This document shows, piece after piece, positions 7,520 to 15,326 of a DNA stretch of 64,000 bases. Both the position numbers and the translations under genes were made by a program. The notes under the pieces were generated by a model. It was not told the origin of the DNA. It saw only the letters and a program-made list of their open reading frames with translations, and made no database searches. The DNA comes from an uncultured Marmoricola sp. (lineage in GTDB: Bacteria; Actinomycetota; Actinomycetes; Propionibacteriales; Nocardioidaceae). Numbering within the stretch: the first letter of the stretch is position 1; each line of letters begins with the position of its first letter. The stretch lies in the NCBI RefSeq assembly GCF_943913695.1, contig NZ_CALTZE010000001.1, positions 44,676 to 108,675 on the forward strand, written 5' to 3'.

Positions 7520-7647
7520 CGCCCCTTCGTGGCTCGCTGCGCTCGCACCTCAGGGAGCGGTGATGGTGCGCTCGCGCCTCAGGGGGCGGTGGTGCTGCGC
7601 TCGCACCTCAGGGAGCGGTGGTGGTGCGCTCGCACCTCAGGGAGCGG
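7520..7647. repeat. Repeat block 2: 29-bp tandem repeat, four copies
   Basis: The unit TGCGCTCGCACCTCAGGGAG plus GCGGTGGTGG-type filler occurs at 7538, 7567, 7596 and 7625, an exact 29-base period. The first copy is preceded by GCCCCTTCGTGGCTCGC, the same arm seen inverted in block 1, so blocks 1 and 2 are parts of one repeat family in opposite orientations. The last copy overlaps the 3' end of the beta-amylase gene (7637-7647). There are no spacers, so this is not a CRISPR array. Confidence 0.8.
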
Positions 7648-9106
7648 CGGGGGTGCGGAGGTCGTCGATCAGGCGGGCGTAGCGGGTGCGGGGGAGGGTC
7701 TTGTCGTCGCCGGAGCCGACGTCGGTCATGCGCAGGACGGTGAGGCCCTCGTAGCCCCAGCGCTCGAAGGCGTCGGTGATGTTGTCCCAGCCCTGGTCGT
7801 CGTAGAGGCCGCCGTTGAGGGCGTTCTCGCCCTTGAGCGGGGTGCCGACGCGGGCGGCGTAGTCGCCGATCCAGCCGACCAGGGTCTTGGCCAGGGAGTA
7901 CTGCTGGTCGGCTCCGGGGACCTGGTCGTCCATCTCGAGGGCGGTGAAGTGCATGGTCACCTCGCGCGTGGTCGGGATCCGGCCGGCCAGCCTGACGATG
8001 CGGGCGTAGCCGTGGCCGGTGGCCCAGTCCTGCTCGCGCACCGAGGTCTGGATCAGGCCGGTGGTGACCTCGGTGGCGCGCGGGAAGGGCGACCCGGGGG
8101 CCATCTGCCAGTGGATGCCCGGCACCTTGTAGCCGATGTCGGCATACCTCAGGCGGTCGCCGACCGCGCGGGTGACCGTGGTGAGCATGCGCTTTCCGTG
8201 CGCGACGAGCGCGCCGTTGTACCAGTCGACGAAGTCGCGCCCGTAGCGGCTGGAGCGGTAGGCGCCACTGTCGAAGAAGTCGTCGGCGTCGGTCGGCGAG
8301 GCGACGCGCTGCCAGGAGCGGTAGCGGGTGCCCCAGGCGCGGTTGACCCGCTCCAGTGACCCGTAGGTGCGCTTGGTCCAGGCGCGGAAGTCGGCCTGGG
8401 CCAGAGGGGAGTAGGACTGCAGCGCGCCGCGGCCGGGGTAGCCGGAGCCCGTGTCGTGGGAGTTGTAGGCCGGGTAGCGCAGCTCGCCCGAGGGCCCGAG
8501 CGAGACGTTGAGCTCGCTGATCTCGCGGCCGTAGTCGCGGTCGTAGCGGCGCACGAACGCCCGGGTGAAGTCGACGTACTCCTGGCGCACGACGCGGTCG
8601 CCCCAGCCGGAGACGGTCTCGGCCGACCAGTTGCCCTGCTCGCTGCGGTGCTGCAGCCCCGTGCGGCCCAGGCGTACGCCGTCGACGCGGCGCTTCTCGT
8701 ACTTCCTCCACAGCCACGACGGCAGCAGGCTGGTGTAGTCGTCACCGACGTTGCCGCCGCACTGGTGGAAGGACAGGATCGGCGCGATGTCGAGCCCGGC
8801 GAGCTTGATCTCGCGGAAGACGCGGTCGTAGTAGCCCCAGGTGAAGCGGTTGTCGCGCTTCTCCACGTCGCCCCACCACACGTCGACCGACACGGCGTCG
8901 ACGCCGTACGCCGACACGGTGCGCAGGTCGGCGCGGAAGGTCGCCCACGCCTCCGCGCCCTGGATCTTCAGGGGCGCCATCACGTTGTAGGAGGAGTCGG
9001 GGTTGCCCCGTGCCAGGTTGCCCGGGGGCCGCGGGGAGTCGGCCTGGGCGGGCGCCGCGGGGAGCAGGGAGGTGGCAAGGGCGAGTGCGAGGATCCGAGC
9101 GCGCAT
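7637..9106 (-). CDS. Secreted beta-amylase (GH14 family)
   Basis: A 489-residue exported enzyme. A signal peptide of about 22 residues ends in PAQA. The GH14 landmarks are present in order: SVDVWWGDVEK (about 75-83), SFHQCGGNVGDD (about 112-123), GPSGELRYPAY with the likely acid Glu208, and KGENALNGG with the likely base Glu427. GH14 enzymes release maltose from the non-reducing ends of starch-like alpha-1,4-glucans. The C-terminal AP and the stop codon fall inside repeat block 2. The gene ORF starts 110 bases from efp in divergent orientation. No other starch genes are next to it. Confidence 0.88.
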   Translation of the reverse strand: MRARILALALATSLLPAAPAQADSPRPPGNLARGNPDSSYNVMAPLKIQGAEAWATFRADLRTVSAYGVDAVSVDVWWGDVEKRDNRFTWGYYDRVFREIKLAGLDIAPILSFHQCGGNVGDDYTSLLPSWLWRKYEKRRVDGVRLGRTGLQHRSEQGNWSAETVSGWGDRVVRQEYVDFTRAFVRRYDRDYGREISELNVSLGPSGELRYPAYNSHDTGSGYPGRGALQSYSPLAQADFRAWTKRTYGSLERVNRAWGTRYRSWQRVASPTDADDFFDSGAYRSSRYGRDFVDWYNGALVAHGKRMLTTVTRAVGDRLRYADIGYKVPGIHWQMAPGSPFPRATEVTTGLIQTSVREQDWATGHGYARIVRLAGRIPTTREVTMHFTALEMDDQVPGADQQYSLAKTLVGWIGDYAARVGTPLKGENALNGGLYDDQGWDNITDAFERWGYEGLTVLRMTDVGSGDDKTLPRTRYARLIDDLRTPAAP

Positions 9107-9140
9107 GCGAGGACGATGCCACGCTGCGACTCGCGGCGGA

Positions 9141-9146
9141 TAGACT
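9141..9146 (+). promoter_or_regulatory. -10 box upstream of efp
   Basis: TAGACT at 9141-9146 is the best -10 match in the 110-base gap between the divergent beta-amylase and efp genes; TGCCAC 18 bases upstream could serve as a -35 element. Transcription would start near 9153, giving an efp leader of about 60 bases. Confidence 0.4.
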
Positions 9147-9216
9147 CGACCGCCGTGCCCGACGAGACCTCGCGGGCACCCCGACGTACTCGACCAGAAG
9201 GCGCGACGACTTCCGC

Positions 9217-9780
9217 ATGGCTACGACGAACGACCTGAAGAACGGCATGGTGCTGCGCCTGGACGGCCAGCTGTGGCAGGTGCTGTGGTTCCAGCACCAC
9301 AAGCCCGGCAAGGGCGGTGCCGTGGTGCGCACAAAGATCAAGAACGTCGAGAGCGGCAAGACCGTCGACAAGACCTTCAACGCCGACGTCAAGGTCGAGG
9401 TGGCCAGCGTCGACAAGCGGACCATGCAGTACCTCTACAACGACGGCACCTCCTACGTCTTCATGGACACCAGCACCTACGACCAGCTCGAGGTGCCGCC
9501 GGAGATCGTGGGCGACGCGTCCAACTTCCTGCTGGAGAACCAGGAGGCGATCGTCGCCACCAACGACGGGCGGGTGCTCTACATCGAGCTGCCGGCCTCC
9601 GTCGAGCTCGAGGTCACCTACACCGAGCCGGGCCTCCAGGGCGACCGCTCCACCGGCGGCACCAAGCCGGCGACCGTCGAGACCGGCCACACCGTCAGCG
9701 TCCCGCTCTTCATCACCACCGGCGAGCGGATCAAGGTCGACACCCGCGACTCCTCCTACCTGGGTCGCGTCAGTGGCTGA
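9217..9780 (+). CDS. efp: Translation elongation factor P
   Basis: A 187-residue protein, normal length for EF-P, with the KOW-like first domain and two OB domains. EF-P enters the ribosomal E site and rescues ribosomes stalled at polyproline. The tip loop reads HHKPGKGGA with Lys32 at the position that is modified in some bacteria; no EpmA or EarP gene is in the window. The ending YLGRV is conserved. ATG 9217 gives the standard MATTNDLKNG start. nusB follows after 12 bases, as in Streptomyces. Confidence 0.97.
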   Translation: MATTNDLKNGMVLRLDGQLWQVLWFQHHKPGKGGAVVRTKIKNVESGKTVDKTFNADVKVEVASVDKRTMQYLYNDGTSYVFMDTSTYDQLEVPPEIVGDASNFLLENQEAIVATNDGRVLYIELPASVELEVTYTEPGLQGDRSTGGTKPATVETGHTVSVPLFITTGERIKVDTRDSSYLGRVSG

Positions 9781-9792
9781 ACGGCCGCTGCC

Positions 9793-10212
9793 GTGAGCGC
9801 CCGGTCCAAGGCCCGCAAGCGGGCCCTCGACCTGATCTACGCCTCGGAGATGCGCGACCGCGACGCCGTGCAGGCGTGGGAGGAGCAGCGCGACCAGGGC
9901 CCGTCCAACGCCTACACCGGTGACCTCGTGCGCGGCGTCACCGAGCACCGCGCCCGCATCGACGAGGTGATCTCGCAGTACGCCCGCGACTGGTCGCTGC
10001 AGCGGATGCCGGCCGTCGACCGCAACGTGCTGCGGCTCGCGGTCTTCGAGGTGCTCTATGTCGACGACGTGCCCGACGCGGTCGCGGTCTCGGAGGCCCT
10101 GAAGCTCGTGCGCGACCTCTCCACCGACGACTCGCCCGGCTTCGTCAACGGCATCCTCGGCTCGGTCGTGCGCGACCGGGCGAGCCTCGCGGGCCGTCCT
10201 GCGGGAGGATGA
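9793..10212 (+). CDS. nusB: Transcription antitermination factor NusB
   Basis: A 139-residue all-helical RNA-binding protein; with NusE (S10) it binds boxA in rRNA leaders and supports antitermination. The RSKARKRALDLIYASEMRD N-terminus, the central RMPAVDRNVLRLAVFE helix and the VSEALKLVRDLSTDDSPGFVNG segment are typical. GTG 9793 lies 12 bases after efp, so the two are likely co-transcribed. In Streptomyces this pair is followed by bldD and pyrR; here bldD is absent at this place and nearly 8 kb of other genes intervene. Confidence 0.96.
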   Translation: MSARSKARKRALDLIYASEMRDRDAVQAWEEQRDQGPSNAYTGDLVRGVTEHRARIDEVISQYARDWSLQRMPAVDRNVLRLAVFEVLYVDDVPDAVAVSEALKLVRDLSTDDSPGFVNGILGSVVRDRASLAGRPAGG

Positions 10213-10216
10213 CGCG

Positions 10217-11284
10217 GTGACCCCGCCGCACGACGCCACCGCCCCGACGAGCATCCCGGGTCTCCCGCAGGGCTGGAGCTCGCGGGTCCCGACCCTCGAC
10301 GACGTGCCCCGGCTCGTGGAGCTGCGCGGTGCCGACAAGGAGCCCTGGACCGGCTCGTCGTCGGCCGACCGCGAGGCGGTCGAGTCCGAGGTCGCCGGAC
10401 CGATGTCGTGGACCCGGCGCCAGGTGGTGCTGGTCGACCCCGACGGGCGAGTCCGCGGCTGGGTGGTCGTGCACGACCGGGCCGCCGGCCGCACGATGCT
10501 GCACGTCTACGTCGACCGGTCGGTGCCGGACGCCGACCTACGCCGCCAGCTCGCCGCGGCGGCGTACGCCTTCGTGGAGGCGACCGCGGTCGAGATATGC
10601 GCGCTGCGCGACATCGACGAGACCCGGCTCGACGCGAGCCCCTTCGCCGAGGACGCCGAGCAGCGCGACTGGCTGACCGCGGCGGGCTACGCCAAGCAGC
10701 GCACCTGGCTGCAGATGACCCGCCCCGTCGAGCCCGACGAGAGCTTCGCCGGGCCACGCGAGGGGGTCACGATCCGGCGCGTGGAGAGCCACGACAACGG
10801 CCTGCCCGTCGCCAGCGACCTCCAGACCGTGCACGAGATGCTCGAGAAGTCCTTCCAGGACCACTTCAACTCCTACCGCGAGAGCTTCCCCGAGTTCGTC
10901 CAGCGGCTGCGCGAGGACCCCGGCCACCGCTGGGACCACTGGTGGCTGGCCTTCGTCGAGGTCGACGGCGTCCAGGAGCCTGCCGGGGCGGTGGTGAGCT
11001 CGGTGCTGCCGGAGAACGCCGCGGGTCACGAGGGCAGCTACATCGACTACATCGGCGTGCACCGGCTGGCCCGGGGCCGGGGCGTGGCCAAGTCGCTGCT
11101 CCACACGGTGATCGCCGACGCCGCCCAGCGCGGCCGCGACCGGGTCGGGCTCGAGGTCGACGACGACTCGCCGACCGGTGCCAACGGGCTCTACACCTCG
11201 ATGGGGTGGGTGACCGACTACGTCACGGAGTCGTGGTTCAAGCAGCTGCGGGTCCGGGAGCACGCGGCGGGCGAGCTGGCGTGA
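10217..11284 (+). CDS. Tandem-domain GNAT acetyltransferase
   Basis: A 355-residue protein with two GNAT-like halves. The second half (from about residue 190) is complete, with the acetyl-CoA loop RLARGRGVAKSLLHTVI and the strand VGLEVDDDSPTGANGLYTSMGW. The first half keeps the fold outline but its CoA loop is poor. This layout resembles mycothiol synthase MshD and related two-domain acetyltransferases, but identity with MshD is not certain. It starts 4 bases after nusB and overlaps the next gene by 4 bases, so it belongs to the nusB transcript. The acceptor amine is unknown. Confidence 0.75.
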   Translation: MTPPHDATAPTSIPGLPQGWSSRVPTLDDVPRLVELRGADKEPWTGSSSADREAVESEVAGPMSWTRRQVVLVDPDGRVRGWVVVHDRAAGRTMLHVYVDRSVPDADLRRQLAAAAYAFVEATAVEICALRDIDETRLDASPFAEDAEQRDWLTAAGYAKQRTWLQMTRPVEPDESFAGPREGVTIRRVESHDNGLPVASDLQTVHEMLEKSFQDHFNSYRESFPEFVQRLREDPGHRWDHWWLAFVEVDGVQEPAGAVVSSVLPENAAGHEGSYIDYIGVHRLARGRGVAKSLLHTVIADAAQRGRDRVGLEVDDDSPTGANGLYTSMGWVTDYVTESWFKQLRVREHAAGELA

Positions 11285-11886
11285 CCCGCCGCGACCGCTT
11301 CCGCGGCCAGATCGCGGGCGCGGGGTCGGCCTCCGGCGTCCGCGTCGTCGTGGGGCGCTGGCGGGAGAGCCCGCTCGGCGGCTTCGCCGACGTGATGCTG
11401 GCCGAGGCCGACGGTCGCCGGGTGCTGCTCGCGCCGAGCGCCGAGGTGGCCGACTACGTCGCCTCGACCTACACCTTCGACGAGGTGCGCGTGACGCCCG
11501 TGGAGGTCACGGGCGACGACCGGACGTGGCGGGTGCGGGCGGGCGAGCTCGACCTCGAGCTGCGGCTCGGTGGGCGTACGCCGCTGGGCCGGCTGCTGCG
11601 GCTGGTGCCCCGGCGTCTGGCAGAGGCTCCCGCGTGGACAGCCGTGACCGATCCTGTCGCGCGCGTGGTGCTGCGCGGCGTACGCACCCGGGGCAGTGCG
11701 GGTGGGGGGCGCCGGGAGTTCTACGGCGCCACCGACGAGGTCCGCGTCACCGGGATCGGCGGCAGCTGGGCCGGCCGCGACCTCGGCGCGCTGGCGCCGG
11801 TGAGCCCGGAGCCCGGCTTCGGCTTCGGCTCCACCCCGCAGCGTCCGTCGGTCACCTCCGTGGTCACCACGGTCGAGCTCCCGTGA
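11281..11886 (+). CDS. Uncharacterised conserved-type protein
   Basis: A 201-residue protein that I do not recognise. It has no signal peptide and no membrane helix. It is rich in short beta strands (VRVVVGRWRESPLGGFADVML, VLLAPSAEVADYV, WRVRAGELDLELRL) and has a loop of glycines near GSAGGGRREFYGATDE, suggesting a mainly beta fold. GTG 11281 overlaps the GNAT stop by 4 bases, so it is translationally coupled. The 42-base gap before the next gene could end the transcript. High third-position GC supports it being a real gene. Confidence 0.6.
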   Translation: MTRRDRFRGQIAGAGSASGVRVVVGRWRESPLGGFADVMLAEADGRRVLLAPSAEVADYVASTYTFDEVRVTPVEVTGDDRTWRVRAGELDLELRLGGRTPLGRLLRLVPRRLAEAPAWTAVTDPVARVVLRGVRTRGSAGGGRREFYGATDEVRVTGIGGSWAGRDLGALAPVSPEPGFGFGSTPQRPSVTSVVTTVELP

Positions 11887-11928
11887 GCCGGGCGGTGTCA
11901 CCGGCGTCCGGAGGGGCACGGTGACCCC

Positions 11929-13275
11929 ATGACGACGTGCGACGTGGTGGTGGTCGGTCTCGGGCCCGGCGGTGAGTCCGTGGCCTCGCAGCTGGCGCAG
12001 GCGGGGCTCGACGTGGTGGGTGTCGACGAGCGGCTGGTCGGCGGCGAGTGCCCTTACTACGGCTGCATCCCGAGCAAGATGATCATCCGCGCCGCCGACG
12101 CCCTCGCCGAGGCGCGTCGGGTCGCCTCGCTGGCGGGCAGTGCCGAGGTCGAGCCCGACTTCGGCGTCGTCGCCCGGCGGATCCGGGAGGAGGCGACCGA
12201 CGACTGGGACGACGCGGTCGCCGTACGCCGCCTCGAGGACGCGGGTGCGCGGTTCGTGCGCGGCCACGCCCGGCTCTCGGGACCGCGCACCGTCACCGTG
12301 GGGGAGGACGTCTTCAAGGCCCGGGTCGGCGTCGTGCTCGACCCCGGCACCCGGCCGGCCGTGCTGCCGGTCGACGGCCTCGACCAGACGCCGTACTGGA
12401 CCAACCGCGAGGTGCTGCGCGTCGAGTCCGCCCCCGCCTCCATGGCCGTGGTCGGCGGTGGGCCGATCGGGGCGGAGCTGGCGCAGGCCTTCAGCCGCTT
12501 CGGCACCCGCGTCACCGTCATCGAGCACGGCCCCCGGCTGCTCGGCCCCGAGGAGCCCGAGGCGGGCGAGCTGCTCGCCGACGTCTTCGCCCACGAGGGC
12601 ATCCAGGTGCTCACCGACGCCCAGCTCGAGCACGTCGCCCACGCCGACGGACGCTTCACCCTGACGGTCGGCGAGCACGAGCTCGACGTGGAGCAGCTGC
12701 TCGTCGCCGCTGGGCGCACGCCCAACCTCGACGATCTCGGCCTGGAGACCGTCGGGCTCGACCCGGGGGCGCGCGTGCTGGAGGTCGACGAGCGGATGCG
12801 CGCCGGCGACGGCCTGTGGGCCATCGGCGACGTCGTCGGCCACGGTGCCTTCACCCACATGTCGATGCACCAGGCTGCGATCTGCGTGCGCGACGTGCTC
12901 GACCAGGACGGCCCGCCCGCCGACTACCGCGCCGTGCCCCACGTGACCTTCACCGACCCCGAGGTGGCCGGCGTCGGCCTCACCGAGGCCAAGGCGCGCG
13001 AGGCCGGGATCGACGTACGCATCGGCACCCAGGACCTCGCGGCCAACACGCGCGGCTGGATCAACCAGGCCCGCGGCCTGGTCAAGCTCGTCGCCGACGG
13101 CGAGCGCGGCGTGCTTGTGGGCGCCACCGTCGTCGGCCCCACGGCCGGCGACATCCTCGGCCACCTCGCCCTCGCCGTCCACGCCGAGGTGCCCCTGGCC
13201 ACCCTCCGGTCGATGGTCTACGCCTACCCGACCATGCACCGCGCCATCAGCGAGGCCCTCGCCGATCTCGACTAG
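11929..13275 (+). CDS. Class I pyridine nucleotide-disulfide oxidoreductase, Lpd/MerA-like
   Basis: A 448-residue flavoprotein with GLGPGGES for FAD near residue 10, the redox disulfide Cys41-x4-Cys46 in GGECPYYGCIPSK, the NAD(P) motif VVGGGPIGAELAQAF, and a dimerisation domain. The usual catalytic His of lipoamide dehydrogenase (HxHPT near the C-terminus) is replaced: the text reads VYAYPTMHRA. This is nearer to mercuric reductase-like proteins, but the N-terminal heavy-metal domain and vicinal C-terminal cysteines are missing. No lipoamide-complex gene is adjacent. Substrate unknown. The gene is convergent with the sulfotransferase gene and overlaps it by 4 bases. Confidence 0.85.
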   Translation: MTTCDVVVVGLGPGGESVASQLAQAGLDVVGVDERLVGGECPYYGCIPSKMIIRAADALAEARRVASLAGSAEVEPDFGVVARRIREEATDDWDDAVAVRRLEDAGARFVRGHARLSGPRTVTVGEDVFKARVGVVLDPGTRPAVLPVDGLDQTPYWTNREVLRVESAPASMAVVGGGPIGAELAQAFSRFGTRVTVIEHGPRLLGPEEPEAGELLADVFAHEGIQVLTDAQLEHVAHADGRFTLTVGEHELDVEQLLVAAGRTPNLDDLGLETVGLDPGARVLEVDERMRAGDGLWAIGDVVGHGAFTHMSMHQAAICVRDVLDQDGPPADYRAVPHVTFTDPEVAGVGLTEAKAREAGIDVRIGTQDLAANTRGWINQARGLVKLVADGERGVLVGATVVGPTAGDILGHLALAVHAEVPLATLRSMVYAYPTMHRAISEALADLD

Positions 13276-13991
13276 AGGCGGAGACGTCGCGCGCGGAGCT
13301 GCTCGTACGCCGGGCGACAGGCCTCGGCGACGGCCTCGTCGTGGGGGCTCAGGGAGACCTCGCGGGGGCGGTAGGGCGCGAAGCCGGTGGAGGCGAGCAC
13401 CGCGTCGTACCAGTAGGGCGCCCACACGCCGTCGGAGTCGCGCGGACCGGCGGGCCAGGAGAGCATCCGCTCGGTGAAGTCGATGCCGAGCCAGTCGCAC
13501 AGCCACCGCAGGTGTGACTTGGGGTCGCGCAGGAAGTCGGCGGCGTCGATGACGGGGGCCAGGTCGCCGTCGTCGCCGAGCTCGTCGAGCAGGCGCACCT
13601 GCTGCAGCAGCCCGATGTCGTCGGGCTCGCAGGCCTCCCGCGAGCGGACGTAGGACGCCACGACCTCGCGCGGGTCGCGCACGAGCAGCACGTTGCGGAA
13701 GTCGCGCACCCAGCCCAGCGGCATGCCGGGGAGCAGGTGGTGGGTCATGTGCTTGGCGTAGTGGACGGCCGCGTCGACCGGGGCGCTCAGCCCGGCCACC
13801 GCCTCGCGCCAGTCGGTCGGCTGCGAGGCGATCACCTCCTCGCGGCCGGGGTGGTCGAGCCCCGTGGCGTGGAGGTACGCCGCGTAGAGCGGCTCGTCGA
13901 CCACCACGGTGTCGGTGCGGTGCTCCCAGGAGCGCATCATCGCCGTGGAGATGTTGCGCGGCCCGCTCCACATCGCCACCCGCACGGTCAC
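13272..13991 (-). CDS. Sulfotransferase-family protein
   Basis: A 239-residue protein with a P-loop-like 5' phosphosulfate site MWSGPRNISTAMM near the N-terminus and the 3' phosphate site VLLVRDPREVVASYVRS in the middle; together they mark PAPS-dependent sulfotransferases. The sulfated acceptor is unknown. GTG 13991 was chosen as the start since MWSGPRNIS follows at once; a longer frame runs to 14033 but overlaps the aminotransferase gene. It lies 10 bases after the aminotransferase stop on the same strand, so co-transcription is likely. Confidence 0.75.
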   Translation of the reverse strand: MTVRVAMWSGPRNISTAMMRSWEHRTDTVVVDEPLYAAYLHATGLDHPGREEVIASQPTDWREAVAGLSAPVDAAVHYAKHMTHHLLPGMPLGWVRDFRNVLLVRDPREVVASYVRSREACEPDDIGLLQQVRLLDELGDDGDLAPVIDAADFLRDPKSHLRWLCDWLGIDFTERMLSWPAGPRDSDGVWAPYWYDAVLASTGFAPYRPREVSLSPHDEAVAEACRPAYEQLRARRLRL

Positions 13992-14001
13992 GACTGCGCC
14001 C

Positions 14002-14940
14002 TCATCCTCGGGCCGCCACGTCGGCCGCGACATGCGCGGCGTACAGCTGCTGCACGCGGTGGGTGACCGGTCCGCGACCGCCCTCGTGGGGCAGGCCCGC
14101 GCCGACGACGCGGCCGTCGACCACGCGCACCGGCACCGCTCCGGCGAAGGTGCCGGTGACGAAGGCCTCGGCGGCGTCGTAGACGTCGGTCAGGCTGAAG
14201 GTGGTCTCGCGGGTGGGGATGCCCGCGGCCCGCGCGATGTGCAGCACGTTGGCGCGTGTGATGCCGTGCAGGCAGTAGCGCCCGTCGGAGGTCAGCAGCT
14301 CACCGGAGCGGGTGACGATGAAGAAGTGGGTGCTGTTGCAGGTCGCGACGAAGCCGTCGGGGTCGAGCATCAGCGCCTCGTCGGCGCCGGCGGTGTAGGC
14401 CTGGATGCACGCGGTGACGTCGTTGAGCTTGGAGTGCGCGTTGAGCCGCGGGTCGAGGGTGTCGGGGTGGGCGCGGCGCACGTGGGTGGTGAAGAGCGTG
14501 ATGCCGTCGACGGCCGTGCGCGGGTCGGCGACCTTGTGCTCGGCCACCACGACGACGGTCGGCGGGCCGATGGTCACGCGGGGGTCCTGGTAGGGCGTCG
14601 CCTTGACGCCGCGGCTCACCATCAGCCGCACGTGCACGCCGTCGGTCATCGCGTTGGCCCGCAGCGTCGCGTAGAGCGCCTCGACGAGCTCGACGCGCGG
14701 CGGCAGGTCGATCAGCAGCGCCCGGGCGCCCTGCTCGAGCCGGTCGAGGTGCGCCTCGAGGAAGACGGGGTGGCCGCCCACCACGCGCAGCCCCTCCCAG
14801 ACGCCGTCGCCCAGCACGAAGCCCGAGTCGAGGACTGAGACCGTCGCCTCCGCCCTCGGCCGCAGCTCGCCGTCGACCCAGACGAGGATCTCGGCGTTGC
14901 GGGGGTCGTCGGCCGAGTGCTGGGTCCCGGTCGCGGTCAC
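14002..14940 (-). CDS. Class IV aminotransferase (BCAT/DAAT-like)
   Basis: A 312-residue PLP enzyme of fold type IV. The N-terminal half has SVLDSGFVLGDGVWEGLRVV, and the Schiff-base lysine lies in LNAHSKLNDVTAC. The GFVATCNSTHFFIV strand and the TRANVL phosphate-binding segment follow. Enzymes of this group are branched-chain aminotransferases, D-amino acid aminotransferases or aminodeoxychorismate lyases; the sequence by eye does not decide. Its start overlaps the VOC stop by 4 bases, so these two genes and the sulfotransferase gene probably form one unit. Confidence 0.85.
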   Translation of the reverse strand: MTATGTQHSADDPRNAEILVWVDGELRPRAEATVSVLDSGFVLGDGVWEGLRVVGGHPVFLEAHLDRLEQGARALLIDLPPRVELVEALYATLRANAMTDGVHVRLMVSRGVKATPYQDPRVTIGPPTVVVVAEHKVADPRTAVDGITLFTTHVRRAHPDTLDPRLNAHSKLNDVTACIQAYTAGADEALMLDPDGFVATCNSTHFFIVTRSGELLTSDGRYCLHGITRANVLHIARAAGIPTRETTFSLTDVYDAAEAFVTGTFAGAVPVRVVDGRVVGAGLPHEGGRGPVTHRVQQLYAAHVAADVAARG

Positions 14941-15311
14941 GAGCCGGGAAAGGTGTGGTGGACGGCCTCGACGTTGTGGCCGTCGGGGTCACGCACGAAG
15001 GCGCCGTAGTAGCCGGGGTGGTACTCCGGCCACACCCGCGGCGCGTGCAGGCTCTCCGCCCCGAGCCCCACCGCGAGCTCGTGGAAGCGGTCAACCAGCT
15101 CGCGCGAGCCCGCCTCGAAGGCGATGTGTGCGGGGAGTCCCGGCCCCTCGTCCTCGCGCTGCGAGATCCAGAAGCGCGGGTGGTCAGCGCCGTAGCCCAC
15201 CGCCACCCCGTGGTCGAGCATCACCGCGTAGCCGAGCGGCTCGAGCACGGTGTCGTAGAAGCGTCGCGACGACGCGAGGTCGTCGCACTGGAAGCCGACG
15301 TGATCCATCAT
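14937..15311 (-). CDS. VOC-family protein (glyoxalase/dioxygenase fold)
   Basis: A 124-residue single VOC domain: MDHVGFQCDDLASSRRFYD at the start, PAHIAFEAGSRELVDRFH in the middle and FVRDPDGHNVEAVHH at the end. The His near position 4, the His in PAHIAF and the Glu in NVEAV are the usual metal ligands. Similar small proteins act on varied substrates and often lack assigned function. The gene leads a three-gene minus-strand unit with the aminotransferase and sulfotransferase. The start could be ATG 15311 or the next ATG 15308. Confidence 0.85.
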   Translation of the reverse strand: MMDHVGFQCDDLASSRRFYDTVLEPLGYAVMLDHGVAVGYGADHPRFWISQREDEGPGLPAHIAFEAGSRELVDRFHELAVGLGAESLHAPRVWPEYHPGYYGAFVRDPDGHNVEAVHHTFPGS

Positions 15312-15326
15312 GCACGCGATCCTGCC

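Noticed and set aside
7538..7647. Regular 29-base repeats considered as a CRISPR array
   Set aside because: The repeats are directly joined with no unique spacers, and there are no cas genes.
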